A stretch of 64,000 nucleotides of DNA from Amaranthus tricolor. Its lineage: Eukaryota; Streptophyta; Magnoliopsida; Caryophyllales; Amaranthaceae. Location of the stretch: contig NC_080051.1 of NCBI RefSeq assembly GCF_026212465.1, forward strand, positions 2,133,001 through 2,197,000, given 5' to 3'. Below the pieces are notes generated by a model. That model made no database searches. It saw only the letters and a program-made list of their open reading frames with translations, and was not told the DNA's origin. Of the stretch, positions 12,454-27,800 are shown piece by piece. A program made the position numbers and the translations under genes. Within the stretch, counting starts at the first letter, position 1; every line of letters starts with the position of its first letter.

Positions 12454-14230
12454 GATCAATGAAGAATGAACGATGAAGAATGAACAAGGATTAATGGTCA
12501 ATGACGAATGAACGATGAAGAATGAACAAGGATCAATGGTCAATGACGAATGAACGATGAAGAATGAACAAGGATCAATGATCAAAGAAGAATGAACGAT
12601 GAAGAATGAACGATGAAGAATGAACAAGGATTAATGGTCAATGACGAATGAACGATGAAGAATGAACAAGGATCAATGATCAATGAAGAATGAACGATTA
12701 AGAATGAACAAGGATCAATGATCAATGAAGAATAAACAAGGATCAATGATCAATGAAGAATGAACGATGAAGAATGAACAAGGATCAATGATCAATGAAG
12801 AATGAACAAGGATCAATGGTCAATGACGAATGAACGATGAAGAATGAACAAGGATCAATGTTCAATGAAGAATAAACGATGAAGAATGAACAAGGATCAA
12901 TGGTCAATGACGAATGAATGATGAAGAATGAACAAGGATCAATGATCAATGAAGAATGAACGATTAAGAATGAACAAGGATCAATGATCAATGAAGAATG
13001 AACGATGAAGAATGAAAAAGGATCAATGATCAATGAAGAATGAACAAGGATCAATGATCAATAAAGAATGAACGATGAAGAATGAACAAGGATCAATGAT
13101 CAATGACGAATGAACGATGAAGAATGAACAAGGATTAATGGTCAATGACGAATGAACGATGAAGAATGAACAAGCATCAATGATCAATGAAGAATGAACG
13201 ATGAAGAATGAACAAGGATCAATGATCAATGAAGAATGAACGATGAAGAATGAACAAGGATTAATGGTCAATGACGAATGAACGATGAAGAATGAACAAG
13301 GATCAATGATCAATGAAGAATGAACGATGAAGAATGAACAAGGATCAATGATTAATGAAAAATGAACGATGAAGAATGAACAAGGATTAATGGTCAATGA
13401 CGAATGAATGATGAAGAATGAACAAGGATCAATGATCAATGAAGAATGAACGATGAAGAATGAACAAGGATCAATGATCAATGAAGAATGAACGATGAAG
13501 AATGAACAAGGATTAATGGTCAATGACGAATGAACGATGAAGAATGAACAAGGATCAATGGTCAATGACGAATGAACGATGAAGAATGAACAAGGATCAA
13601 TGATCAAAGAAGAATGAACGATGAAGAATGAACGATGAAGAATGAACAAGGATTAATGGTCAATGACGAATGAACGATGAAGAATGAACAAGGATCAATG
13701 ATCAATGAAGAATGAACGATTAAGAATGAACAAGGATCAATGATCAATGAAGAATAAACAAGGATCAATGATCAATGAAGAATGAACGATGAAGAATGAA
13801 CAAGGATCAATGATCAATGAAGAATGAACAAGGATCAATGGTCAATGACGAATGAACGATGAAGAATGAACAAGGATCAATGTTCAATGAAGAATAAACG
13901 ATGAAGAATGAACAAGGATCAATGGTCAATGACGAATGAATGATGAAGAATGAACAAGGATCAATGATCAATGAAGAATGAACGATTAAGAATGAACAAG
14001 GATCAATGATCAATGAAGAATGAACGATGAAGAATGAAAAAGGATCAATGATCAATGAAGAATGAACAAGGATCAATGATCAATAAAGATTGAACGATGA
14101 AGAATGAACAAGGATCAATGATCAATGACGAATGAACGATGAAGAATGAACAAAGATCAATGATCAATGAAGAATGAACGATGAAGAATGAACAAGGATC
14201 AATGATCAATGAAGAATGAACAAGGATCAA
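11644..14230. repeat. Block X, copy 1
   Basis: This roughly 2.6-kb segment reappears at 20520-23106 (offset 8876) and 28556-31142 (offset 16912). Five consecutive landmarks (near 11644, 12785, 13023, 13807 and 14045) keep the same spacing in all three copies, so it was copied as a block. It overlaps the right end of HOR-1 copy 2, whose 11644-12453 part also matches about 5806-6615. Copy 1 lacks the GTATCAA variant shared by copies 2 and 3 (near 21546 and 29582), so copies 2 and 3 are each other's closest relatives. Confidence 0.82.
12853..12866 (+). repeat. GATCAATGTTCAAT marker of a roughly 1-kb subrepeat (13 copies)
   Basis: This variant of module C occurs at 12853, 13875, 15877, 17011, 17963, 21729, 22751, 24907, 28225, 29765, 30787, 34119 and 37325. 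I saw none before 12.8 kb or after 37.4 kb. Each copy sits in a near-identical stretch of about 270 bp that also has GATTAAG-type changes and GAAAAAGG. Successive spacings near the left are 1022, 2002, 1134 and 952 bp, all multiples of 14. The marker defines the territory of one subfamily within the array. Confidence 0.88.
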
Positions 14231-14982
14231 TGGTCAATGACGAATGAACGATGAAGAATGAACAAGGATCAATGATCAATGAAGAATGAACGATGAAGAA
14301 TGAACAAGGATCAATAGTCAATGACGAATGAACGATGAAGAATGAACAAGGATCAATGATAAATGAAGAATGAACGATGAAGAATGAACAAAGATCAATG
14401 ATCAATGAAGAATGAACGATGAAGATTGAACAAGGATCAATGATCAATGAAGAATGAACGATGAAGAATGAACAAGCATCAATGATCAATGAAGATAGAA
14501 CGATGAAGAATGAACTAGGATCAATGATCAATGAAGAATGAACGATGAAGAATGAACAAGGATCAATGGTCAATGACGAATGAACGATGAAGAATGAACA
14601 AGGATCAATGATCAATGAAGAATGAACGATGAAGAATGAACAAGGATCAATGATCAATGAAGAATGAACGATGAAGAATGAACAAGGATTAATGGTCAAT
14701 GACGAATGAACGATGAAGAATGAACAAGGATCAATGGTCAATGACGAATGAACGATGAAGAATGAACAAGGATCAATGATCAAAGAAGAATGAACGATGA
14801 AGAATGAATGATGAAGAATGAACAAGGATTAATGGTCAATGACGAATGAACGATGAAGAATGAACAAGGATCATTGATCAATGAATAATGAACGATTAAG
14901 AATGAACAAGGATCAATGATCAATGAAGAATGAACAAGGATCAATGATCAATGAAGAATGAACGATGAAGAATGAACAAGGA

Positions 14983-15462
14983 TCAATGATCAATGAAGAA
15001 TGAACAAGGATCAATGGTCAATGACGAATGAACGATGAAGAATGAACAAGGATCAATGATCAATGAAGAATGAACGATGAAGAATGAACAAGGATCAATG
15101 GTCAATGACGAATGACCGATGAAGAATGAACAAGGATCAATGATCAATGAAGAATGAACGATGAAGAATGAACAAAGATCAATGATCAATGAAGAATGAA
15201 CGATGAAGAATGAACAAGGATCAATGATCAATGAAGAATGAACGATGAAGAATGAACAAGCGTCAATGATCAATGAAGATAGAACGATGAAGAATGAACT
15301 AGGATCAATGATCAATGAAGAATGAACGATGAAGAATGAACAAGGATCAATGGTCAATGACGAATGAACGATGAAGAATGAACAAGGATAAATGATCAAT
15401 GAAGAATGAACGATGAAGAATGAACAAGGATCAATGATCAATGAAGAATGAACAAGGATCAA
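14983..15462. repeat. Segment with GACCGAT marker, related to 19463-20474
   Basis: A GAATGACCGAT variant near 15112 is shared only with the two copies at 19463-20474 (near 19589 and 20122), at an offset of 5012 bp from the right-hand one. Apart from the marker, the segment matches the HOR-1 stretch 5281-5760. It shows that a single mutated segment was later copied about 5 kb away and duplicated there. Confidence 0.78.
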
Positions 15463-18400
15463 TGGTCAATGAAGAATGAACGATGAAGAATGAACAAGGA
15501 TCAATGATGAATGAAGAATGAACGATGAAGAATGAACGATGAAGAATGAACAAGGATCAATGATCAATAAAGAATAAACGATGAAGAATGAACAAGGATC
15601 AATGATCAATGACGAATGAACGATGAACAATGAACAAAGATCAATGATCAATGAAGAATGAACGATGAAGAATGAACAAGGATCAATGATCAATGAAGAA
15701 TGAACGATGAAGAATGAACAAGCATCAATGATCAATGAAGATAGAACGATGAAGAATGAACATGGATCAATGATCAATGACGAATGAACGATGAAGAATG
15801 AACAAGGATCAATGATCAATGAAGAATGAACAAGGATCAATGGTCAATGACGAATGAACGATGAAGAATGAACAAGGATCAATGTTCAATGAAGAATAAA
15901 CGATGAAGAATGAACAAGGATCAATGGTCAATGACGAATGAATGATGAAGAATGAACAAGGATCAATGATCAATGAAGAATGAACGATTAAGAATGAACA
16001 AGGATCAATGATCAATGAAGAATGAACGATGAAGAATGAAAAAGGATCAATGATCAATGAAGAATGAACAAGGATCAATGATCAATAAAGATTGAACGAT
16101 GAAGAATGAACAAGGATCAATGATCAATGACGAATGAACGATGAAGAATGAACAAAGATCAATGATCAATGAAGAATGAACGATGAAGAATGAACAAGGA
16201 TCAATGATCAATGAAGAATGAACAAGGATCAATGGTCAATGACGAATGAACGATGAAGAATGAACAAGGATCAATGATCAATGAAGAATGAACGATGAAG
16301 AATGAACAAGGATCAATAGTCAATGACGAATGAACGATGAAGAATGAACAAGGATCAATGATAAATGAAGAATGAACGATGAAGAATGAACAAAGATCAA
16401 TGATCAATGAAGAATGAACGATGAAGATTGAACAAGGATCAATGATCAATGAAGAATGAACGATGAAGAATGAACAAGCATCAATGATCAATGAAGATAG
16501 AACGATGAAGAATGAACTAGGATCAATGATCAATGAAGAATGAACGATGAAGAATGAACAAGGATCAATGGTCAATGACGAATGAACGATGAAGAATGAA
16601 CAAGGATCAATGATCAATGAAGAATGAACGATGAAGAATGAACAAGGATTAATGGTCAATGACGAATGAACGATGAAGAATGAACAAGGATCAATGGTCA
16701 ATGACGAATGAACGATGAAGAATGAACAAGGATCAATGATCAAAGAAGAATGAACGATGAAGAATGAACGATGAAGAATGAACAAGGATTAATGGTCAAT
16801 GACGAATGAACGATGAAGAATGAACAAGGATCAATGATCAATGAAGAATGAACGATTAAGAATGAACAAGGATCAATGATCAATGAAGAATAAACAAGGA
16901 TCAATGATCAATGAAGAATGAACGATGAAGAATGAACAAGGATCAATGATCAATGAAGAATGAACAAGGATCAATGGTCAATGACGAATGAACGATGAAG
17001 AATGAACAAGGATCAATGTTCAATGAAGAATAAACGATGAAGAATGAACAAGGATCAATGGTCAATGACGAATGAATGATGAAGAATGAACAAGGATCAA
17101 TGATCAATGAAGAATGAACGATTAAGAATGAACAAGGATCAATGATCAATGAAGAATGAACGATGAAGAATGAAAAAGGATCAATGATCAATGAAGAATG
17201 AACAAGGATCAATGATCAATAAAGAATGAACGATGAAGAATGAACAAGGATCAATGATCAATGACGAATGAACGATGAAGAATGAACAAGGATTAATGGT
17301 CAATGACGAATGAACGATGAAGAATGAACAAGCATCAATGATCAATGAAGAATGAACGATGAAGAATGAACAAGGATCAATGATCAATGAAGAATGAACG
17401 ATGAAGAATGAACAAGGATTAATGGTCAATGACGAATGAACGATGAAGAATGAACAAGGATCAATGATCAATGAAGAATGAACGATGAAGAATGAACAAG
17501 GATCAATGATTAATGAAAAATGAACGATGAAGAATGAACAAGGATTAATGGTCAATGACGAATGAATGATGAAGAATGAACAAGGATCAATGATCAATGA
17601 AGAATGAACGATGAAGAATGAACAAGGATCAATGATCAATGAAGAATGAACGATGAAGAATGAACAAGGATTAATGGTCAATGACGAATGAACGATGAAG
17701 AATGAACAAGGATCAATGGTCAATGACGAATGAACGATGAAGAATGAACAAGGATCAATGATCAAAGAAGAATGAACGATGAAGAATGAACGATGAAGAA
17801 TGAACAAGGATTAATGGTCAATGACGAATGAACGATGAAGAATGAACAAGGATCAATGATCAATGAAGAATGAACGATTAAGAATGAACAAGGATCAATG
17901 ATCAATGAAGAATGAACAAGGATCAATGGACAATGACGAATGAACGATGAAGAATGAACAAGGATCAATGTTCAATGAAGAATAAACGATGAAGAATGAA
18001 CAAGGATCAATGGTCAATGACGAATGAATGATGAAGAATGAACAAGGATCAATGATCAATGAAGAATGAACGATTAAGAATGAACAAGGATCAATGATCA
18101 ATGAAGAATGAACGATGAAGAATGAAAAAGGATCAATGATCAATGAAGAATGAACAAGGATCAATGATCAATAAAGAATGAACGATGAAGAATGAACAAG
18201 GATCAATGATCAATGACGAATGAACGATGAAGAATGAACAAGGATTAATGGTCAATGACGAATGAACGATGAAGAATGAACAAGCATCAATGATCAATGA
18301 AGAATGAACGATGAAGAATGAACAAGGATCAATGATCAATGAAGAATGAACGATGAAGAATGAACAAGGATTAATGGTCAATGACGAATGAACGATGAAC

Positions 18401-19462
18401 AATAAACAAAGATCAATGATCAATGAAGAATGAACGATGAAGAATGAACAAGGATCAATGATCAATGAAGAATGAACGATGAAGAATGAACAAGCATCAA
18501 TGATCAATGAAGATAGAACGATGAAGAATGAACATGGATCAATGATCAATGACGAATGAACGATGAAGAAAGAACAAGGATCAATGATCAATGAAAATAG
18601 AACGATGAAGAATGAACTAGGATCAATGATCAATGAAGAATGAACGATGAAGAATGAACAAGGATCAATGATTAATGACGAATGAACGATGAAGAATGAG
18701 CAAGGATCAATGATCAATGAAGAATGAACGATGAAGAATGAACAAGGATTAATGGTCAATGGCGAATGAACGATGAAGAATGAACAAGCATCAATGATCA
18801 ATGAAGAATGAACGATGAAGAATGAACAAGGATCAATGATCAATGAAGAATGAACGATGAAGAATGAACAAGGATTAATGGTCAATGACGAATAAACGAT
18901 GAAGAATGAACAAGGATCAATGATCAGTGAAGAATGAACGATGAAGAATGAACAAGGATCAATGATTAATGAAAAATGAACGATGAAGAATGAACAAGGA
19001 TTAATGGTCAATGACGAATGAACGATGAAGAATGAACAAGGATCAATGATCAATGAAGAATGAACGATGAAGAATGAACAAGGATCAACGATCAATGAAG
19101 AATGAACGATGAAGAATGAACAAGGATCAATGGTCAATGACGAATGAACGATGAAGAATGAACAAGGATCAATGATCAATGAAGAATGAACGATGAAGAA
19201 TGAACAAAGATCAATGATCAATGAAGAATGAACGATGAAGAATGAACAAGGATCAATGATCAATGAAGAATGAACGATGAAGAATGAACAAGCATCAATG
19301 ATCAATGAAGATAGAACGATGAAGAATGAACTAGGATCAATGATCAATGAAGAATGAACGATGAAGAATGAACAAGGATCAATGGTCAATGACGAATGAA
19401 CGATGAAGAATGAACAAGGATAAATGATCAATGAAGAATGAACGATGAAGAATGAACAAGGA

Positions 19463-20474
19463 TCAATGATCAATGAAGAATGAACAAGGATCAATGGTCA
19501 ATGACGAATGAACGATGAAGAATGAACAAGGATCAATGATCAATGAAGAATGAACGATGAAGAATGAACAAGGATCAATGGTCAATGACGAATGACCGAT
19601 GAAGAATGAACAAGGATCAATGATCAATGAAGAATGAACGATGAAGAATGAACAAAGATCAATGATCAATGAAGAATGAACGATGAAGAATGAACAAGGA
19701 TCAATGATCAATGAAGAATGAACGATGAAGAATGAACAAGCGTCAATGATCAATGAAGATAGAACGATGAAGAATGAACTAGGATCAATGATCAATGAAG
19801 AATGAACGATGAAGAATGAACAAGGATCAATGGTCAATGACGAATGAACGATGAAGAATGAACAAGGATAAATGATCAATGAAGAATGAACGATGAAGAA
19901 TGAACAAGGATCAATGGTCAATGACGAATGAACGATGAAGAATGAACAAGGATAAATGATCAATGAAGAATGAACGATGAAGAATGAACAAGGATCAATG
20001 ATCAATGAAGAATGAACAAGGATCAATGGTCAATGACGAATGAACGATGAAGAATGAACAAGGATCAATGATCAATGAAGAATGAACGATGAAGAATGAA
20101 CAAGGATCAATGGTCAATGACGAATGACCGATGAAGAATGAACAAGGATCAATGATCAATGAAGAATGAACGATGAAGAATGAACAAAGATCAATGATCA
20201 ATGAAGAATGAACGATGAAGAATGAACAAGGATCAATGATCAATGAAGAATGAACGATGAAGAATGAACAAGCGTCAATGATCAATGAAGATAGAACGAT
20301 GAAGAATGAACTAGGATCAATGATCAATGAAGAATGAACGATGAAGAATGAACAAGGATCAATGGTCAATGACGAATGAACGATGAAGAATGAACAAGGA
20401 TAAATGATCAATGAAGAATGAACGATGAAGAATGAACAAGGATCAATGATCAATGAAGAATGAACAAGGATCAA
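19463..20474. repeat. 532-bp tandem duplication, with an 84-bp duplication in its first copy
   Basis: The segment from 19463 recurs from 19995 (offset 532 = 38 x 14), with the GACCGAT marker in both. The first copy is 84 bp longer: the variant GATAAAT occurs twice, at 19867 and 19951, exactly two 42-bp units apart, whereas the second copy has it once near 20399. This captures two duplication sizes nested at one place. Confidence 0.85.
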
Positions 20475-20519
20475 TGGTCAATGAAGAATGAACGATGAAG
20501 AATGAACAAGGATCAATGA

Positions 20520-23106
20520 TCAATGAAGAATGAACGATGAAGAATGAACGATGAAGAATGAACAAGGATCAATGATCAATAAAGAATAAACGATGAAGAA
20601 TGAACAAGGATCAATGATCAATGACGAATGAACGATGAACAATGAACAAAGATCAATGATCAATGAAGAATGAACGATGAAGAATGAACAAGGATCAATG
20701 ATCAATGAAGAATGAACGATGAAGAATGAACAAGCATCAATGATCAATGAAGATAGAACGATGAAGAATGAACATGGATCAATGATCAATGACGAATGAA
20801 CGATGAAGAAAGAACAAGGATCGATGATCAATGAAGAATGAACGATGAAGAATGAACAAGGATTAATGGTCAATGACGAATGAACGATGAAGAATGAACA
20901 AGGATCAATGATCAATGACGAATGAACGATGAAGAATGAACAAGGATCAATGATCAATGAAGAATGAACGATGAAGAATGAACAAGGATTAATGGTCAAT
21001 GACGAATGAACGATGAAGAATGAACAAGCATCAATGATCAATGAAGAATGAACGATGAAGAATGAACAAGGATCAATGATCAATGAAGAATGAACGATGA
21101 AGAATGAACAAGGATTAATGGTCAATGACGAATGAACGATGAAGAATGAACAAGGATCAATGATCAATGAAGAATGAACGATGAAGAATGAACAAGGATC
21201 AATGATTAATGAAAAATGAACGATGAAGAATGAACAAGGATTAATGGTCAATGACGAATGAATGATGAAGAATGAACAAGGATCAATGATCAATGAAGAA
21301 TGAACGATGAAGAATGAACAAGGATCAATGATCAATGAAGAATGAACGATGAAGAATGAACAAGGATTAATGGTCAATGACGAATGAACGATGAAGAATG
21401 AACAAGGATCAATGGTCAATGACGAATGAACGATGAAGAATGAACAAGGATCAATGATCAAAGAAGAATGAACGATGAAGAATGAACGATGAAGAATGAA
21501 CAAGGATTAATGGTCAATGACGAATGAACGATGAAGAATGAACAAGTATCAATGATCAATGAAGAATGAACGATTAAGAATGAACAAGGATCAATGATCA
21601 ATGAAGAATAAACAAGGATCAATGATCAATGAAGAATGAACGATGAAGAATGAACAAGGATCAATGATCAATGAAGAATGAACAAGGATCAATGGTCAAT
21701 GACGAATGAACGATGAAGAATGAACAAGGATCAATGTTCAATGAAGAATAAACGATGAAGAATGAACAAGGATCAATGGTCAATGACGAATGAATGATGA
21801 AGAATGAACAAGGATCAATGATCAATGAAGAATGAACGATTAAGAATGAACAAGGATCAATGATCAATGAAGAATGAACGATGAAGAATGAAAAAGGATC
21901 AATGATCAATGAAGAATGAACAAGGATCAATGATCAATAAAGAATGAACGATGAAGAATGAACAAGGATCAATGATCAATGACGAATGAACGATGAAGAA
22001 TGAACAAGGATTAATGGTCAATGACGAATGAACGATGAAGAATGAACAAGCATCAATGATCAATGAAGAATGAACGATGAAGAATGAACAAGGATCAATG
22101 ATCAATGAAGAATGAACGATGAAGAATGAACAAGGATTAATGGTCAATGACGAATGAACGATGAAGAATGAACAAGGATCAATGATCAATGAAGAATGAA
22201 CGATGAAGAATGAACAAGGATCAATGATTAATGAAAAATGAACGATGAAGAATGAACAAGGATTAATGGTCAATGACGAATGAATGATGAAGAATGAACA
22301 AGGATCAATGATCAATGAAGAATGAACGATGAAGAATGAACAAGGATCAATGATCAATGAAGAATGAACGATGAAGAATGAACAAGGATTAATGGTCAAT
22401 GACGAATGAACGATGAAGAATGAACAAGGATCAATGGTCAATGACGAATGAACGATGAAGAATGAACAAGGATCAATGATCAAAGAAGAATGAACGATGA
22501 AGAATGAACGATGAAGAATGAACAAGGATTAATGGTCAATGACGAATGAACGATGAAGAATGAACAAGGATCAATGATCAATGAAGAATGAACGATTAAG
22601 AATGAACAAGGATCAATGATCAATGAAGAATAAACAAGGATCAATGATCAATGAAGAATGAACGATGAAGAATGAACAAGGATCAATGATCAATGAAGAA
22701 TGAACAAGGATCAATGGTCAATGACGAATGAACGATGAAGAATGAACAAGGATCAATGTTCAATGAAGAATAAACGATGAAGAATGAACAAGGATCAATG
22801 GTCAATGACGAATGAATGATGAAGAATGAACAAGGATCAATGATCAATGAAGAATGAACGATTAAGAATGAACAAGGATCAATGATCAATGAAGAATGAA
22901 CGATGAAGAATGAAAAAGGATCAATGATCAATGAAGAATGAACAAGGATCAATGATCAATAAAGATTGAACGATGAAGAATGAACAAGGATCAATGATCA
23001 ATGACGAATGAACGATGAAGAATGAACAAAGATCAATGATCAATGAAGAATGAACGATGAAGAATGAACAAGGATCAATGATCAATGAAGAATGAACAAG
23101 GATCAA
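20520..23106. repeat. Block X, copy 2
   Basis: Landmarks match copy 1 at offset 8876 and copy 3 at offset 8036. Similarity to copy 3 continues rightwards past 23106 to about 23970, beyond the end of the match with copy 1, so copies 2 and 3 derive from a later and longer duplication. A private substitution (TCGATGATC) is near 20821. GATGAACAATGAAC near 20635 is shared with copy 3 near 28672. Confidence 0.82.
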
Positions 23107-24600
23107 TGGTCAATGACGAATGAACGATGAAGAATGAACAAGGATCAATGATCAATGAAGAATGAACGATGAAGAATGAACAAGGATCAATAGTCAATGA
23201 CGAATGAACGATGAAGAATGAACAAGGATCAATGATAAATGAAGAATGAACGATGAAGAATGAACAAAGATCAATGATCAATGAAGAATGAACGATGAAG
23301 ATTGAACAAGGATCAATGATCAATGAAGAATGAACGATGAAGAATGAACAAGCATCAATGATCAATGAAGATAGAACGATGAAGAATGAACTAGGATCAA
23401 TGATCAATGAAGAATGAACGATGAAGAATGAACAAGGATCAATGGTCAATGACGAATGAACGATGAAGAATGAACAAGGATCAATGATCAATGAAGAATG
23501 AACGATGAAGAATGAACAAGGATCAATGATTAATGAAAAATGAACGATGAAGAATGAACAAGGATTAATGGTCAATGACGAATGAACGATGAAGAATGAA
23601 CAAGGATCAATGATCAATGACGAATGAACGTTGAAGAATGAACAAGGATCAATGATCAATGAAGAATGAACAAGGATTAATGGTCAATGACGAATGAACG
23701 ATGAAGATTGAACAAGGATCAATGGTCAATGACGAATGAACGATGAAGAATGAACAAGGATCAATGATCAAAGAAGAATGAACGATGAAGAATGAACGAT
23801 GAAGAATGAACAAGGATTAATGGTCAATGACGAATGAACGATGAAGAATGAACAAGGATCAATGATCAATGAAGATTGAACGATTAAGAATGAACAAGGA
23901 TCAATGATCAATGAAGAATGAACAAGGATAAATGATCAATGAAGAATGAACGATGAAGAATGAACAAGGATCAATGATCAATGAAGAATGAACAAGGATC
24001 AATGGTCAATGAAGAATGAATGATGAAGAATGAATAAGGATCAATGATCAATGACGAATGAACGATGAAGAAAGAACAAGGATCAATGATCAATGAAGAA
24101 TGAACGATGAAGAATGAACAAGGATTAATGGTCAATGACGAATGAACGATGAAGAATGAACAAGGATCAATGATCAATGACGAATGAACGATGAAGAATG
24201 AGCAAGGATCAATGATCAATGAAGAATGAACGATGAAGAATGAACAAGGATTAATGGTCAATGACGAATGAACGATGAAGAATGAACAAGCATCAATGAT
24301 CAATGAAGAATGAACGATGAAGAATGAACAAGGATCAATGATCAATGAAGAATGAACGATGAAGAATGAACAAGGATTAATGGTCAATGACGAATGAACG
24401 ATGAAGAATGAACAAGAATCAATGATCAATGAAGAATGAACGATGAAGAATGAACAAGGATCAATGATTAATGAAAAATGAACGATGAAGAATGAACAAG
24501 GATTAATGGTCAATGATGAATGAACGATGAAGAATGAACAAGGATCAATGATCAATGACGAATGAACGATGAAGAATGAACAAGGATCAATGATCAATGA
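22683..24600. repeat. Block Y, copy 1
   Basis: Block Y copies begin at 22683, 24839, 30719, 34051 and 37257. Copies 1 and 2 are a direct tandem pair with a 2156-bp period (154 modules); four landmarks keep this spacing (22683, 22921, 23075 and 23971 against 24839, 25077, 25231 and 26127). The two diverge near 24600. Copy 1 overlaps the right end of block X copy 2. Confidence 0.8.
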
Positions 24601-24838
24601 AGAATGAACGATGAAGAATGAACAAGGATCAATGATCAAAGAAGAATGAACGATGAAGAATGAACGATGAAGAATGAACAAGGATTAATGGTCAATGACG
24701 AATGAACGATGAAGAATGAACAAGGATCAATGATCAATGAAGAATGAACGATTAAGAATGAACAAGGATCAATGATCAATGAAGAATAAACAAGGATCAA
24801 TGATCAATGAAGAATGAACGATGAAGAATGAACAAGGA

Positions 24839-27800
24839 TCAATGATCAATGAAGAATGAACAAGGATCAATGGTCAATGACGAATGAACGATGAAGAATG
24901 AACAAGGATCAATGTTCAATGAAGAATAAACGATGAAGAATGAACAAGGATCAATGGTCAATGACGAATGAATGATGAAGAATGAACAAGGATCAATGAT
25001 CAATGAAGAATGAACGATTAAGAATGAACAAGGATCAATGATCAATGAAGAATGAACGATGAAGAATGAAAAAGGATCAATGATCAATGAAGAATGAACA
25101 AGGATCAATGATCAATAAAGATTGAACGATGAAGAATGAACAAGGATCAATGATCAATGACGAATGAACGATGAAGAATGAACAAAGATCAATGATCAAT
25201 GAAGAATGAACGATGAAGAATGAACAAGGATCAATGATCAATGAAGAATGAACAAGGATCAATGGTCAATGACGAATGAACGATGAAGAATGAACAAGGA
25301 TCAATGATCAATGAAGAATGAACGATGAAGAATGAACAAGGATCAATAGTCAATGACGAATGAACGATGAAGAATGAACAAGGATCAATGATAAATGAAG
25401 AATGAACGATGAAGAATGAACAAAGATCAATGATCAATGAAGAATGAACGATGAAGATTGAACAAGGATCAATGATCAATGAAGAATGAACGATGAAGAA
25501 TGAACAAGCATCAATGATCAATGAAGATAGAACGATGAAGAATGAACTAGGATCAATGATCAATGAAGAATGAACGATGAAGAATGAACAAGGATCAATG
25601 GTCAATGACGAATGAACGATGAAGAATGAACAAGGATCAATGATCAATGAAGAATGAACGATGAAGAATGAACAAGGATCAATGATTAATGAAAAATGAA
25701 CGATGAAGAATGAACAAGGATTAATGGTCAATGACGAATGAACGATGAAGAATGAACAAGGATCAATGATCAATGACGAATGAACGTTGAAGAATGAACA
25801 AGGATCAATGATCAATGAAGAATGAACAAGGATTAATGGTCAATGACGAATGAACGATGAAGATTGAACAAGGATCAATGGTCAATGACGAATGAACGAT
25901 GAAGAATGAACAAGGATCAATGATCAAAGAAGAATGAACGATGAAGAATGAACGATGAAGAATGAACAAGGATTAATGGTCAATGACGAATGAACGATGA
26001 AGAATGAACAAGGATCAATGATCAATGAAGATTGAACGATTAAGAATGAACAAGGATCAATGATCAATGAAGAATGAACAAGGATAAATGATCAATGAAG
26101 AATGAACGATGAAGAATGAACAAGGATCAATGATCAATGAAGAATGAACAAGGATCAATGGTCAATGAAGAATGAATGATGAAGAATGAATAAGGATCAA
26201 TGATCAATGACGAATGAACGATGAAGAAAGAACAAGGATCAATGATCAATGAAGAATGAACGATGAAGAATGAACAAGGATTAATGGTCAATGACGAATG
26301 AACGATGAAGAATGAACAAGGATCAATGATCAATGACGAATGAACGATGAAGAATGAGCAAGGATCAATGATCAATGAAGAATGAACGATGAAGAATGAA
26401 CAAGGATTAATGGTCAATGACGAATGAACGATGAAGAATGAACAAGCATCAATGATCAATGAAGAATGAACGATGAAGAATGAACAAGGATCAATGATCA
26501 ATGAAGAATGAACGATGAAGAATGAACAAGGATTAATGGTCAATGACGAATGAACGATGAAGAATGAACAAGAATCAATGATCAATGAAGAATGAACGAT
26601 GAAGAATGAACAAGGATCAATGATTAATGAAAAATGAACGATGAAGAATGAACAAGGATTAATGGTCAATGATGAATGAACGATGAAGAATGAACAAGGA
26701 TCAATGATCAATGACGAATGAACGATGAAGAATGAACAAGGATCAATGATCAATGAAGAATGAACGATGAAGAATGAACAAGGATTAATGGTCAATGACG
26801 AATGAACGATGAAGAATGAACAAGGATCAATGGTCAATGACGAATGAACGATGAAGAATGAACAAGGATCAATGATCAATGAAGAATGAACGATTAAGAA
26901 TGAACAAGGATCAATAATCAATGAAGAATGAACAAAGATCAATGATCAATGAAGAATGAACGATGAAGAATGAACAAGGATCAATGATCAATGAAGAATG
27001 AACAAGGATCAATGGTCAATGACGAATGAACGATGAAGAATGAACAAGGATCAATGATCAATGAAGAATGAACGATGAAGAATGAACAAGGATCAATGGT
27101 CAATGACGAATGAACGATGAAGAATGAACAAGGATCAATGATTATTGAAGAATGAACGATGAAGAATGAACAAGGATCAATGCTCAATGAAGAATGAACG
27201 ATGAAGAATGAACAAGGATCAATGATCAATGAAGAATGAACGATGAAGAATGAACAAGGATCAATGGTCAATGACGAATAAACGATGAAGAATGAACAAG
27301 GATCAATGATCAATGAAGAATGAACGATGAAGAATGAACAAGGATCAATCATCAATGAAGAATGAACGATGAAGAATGAACAAGGATCAATCATCAATGA
27401 CGAATGAACGATGAAGAATGAACAAGGATCAATGATCAATGAAGAATGAATAAGGATCAATGATTAATAAAGAATGAACGATGGAGAATGAACAAGGATT
27501 AATGATCAATGACGAATGAACGATGAAGAATGAACAAAGATCAATTATCAATGAAGAATGAACGATGAAGAATGAACAAGGATCAATGATCAATGAAGAA
27601 TGAACGATGAAGAATGAACAAGGATTAATGGTCAATGACGAATGAACGATGAAGAATGAACAAGGATCAATGATCAATGAAGAATGAACGATGAAGAATG
27701 AACAAGGATCAATGATTAATGAAAAATGAACGATGAAGAATGAACAAGCATTAATGGTCAATGACGAATGAACGATGAAGAATGAACAAGGATCAATGAT

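Larger units (their letters stand above)
12454..20519. repeat. Mosaic zone of 1-2 kb repeats
   Basis: This zone has no single period. 13807-14825 reappears at 15809-16785 (offset 2002), the second copy being one 42-bp unit shorter. 12785-13649 reappears at 16943-17807 (offset 4158). 17895-18164 is another copy of the GTTCAAT marker segment. The right part (about 18600-19494) matches the HOR-1 stretch 3615-5312. The zone reads as a patchwork of HOR-1 and block X segments joined in phase, with no foreign sequence at any junction seen. Confidence 0.75.
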
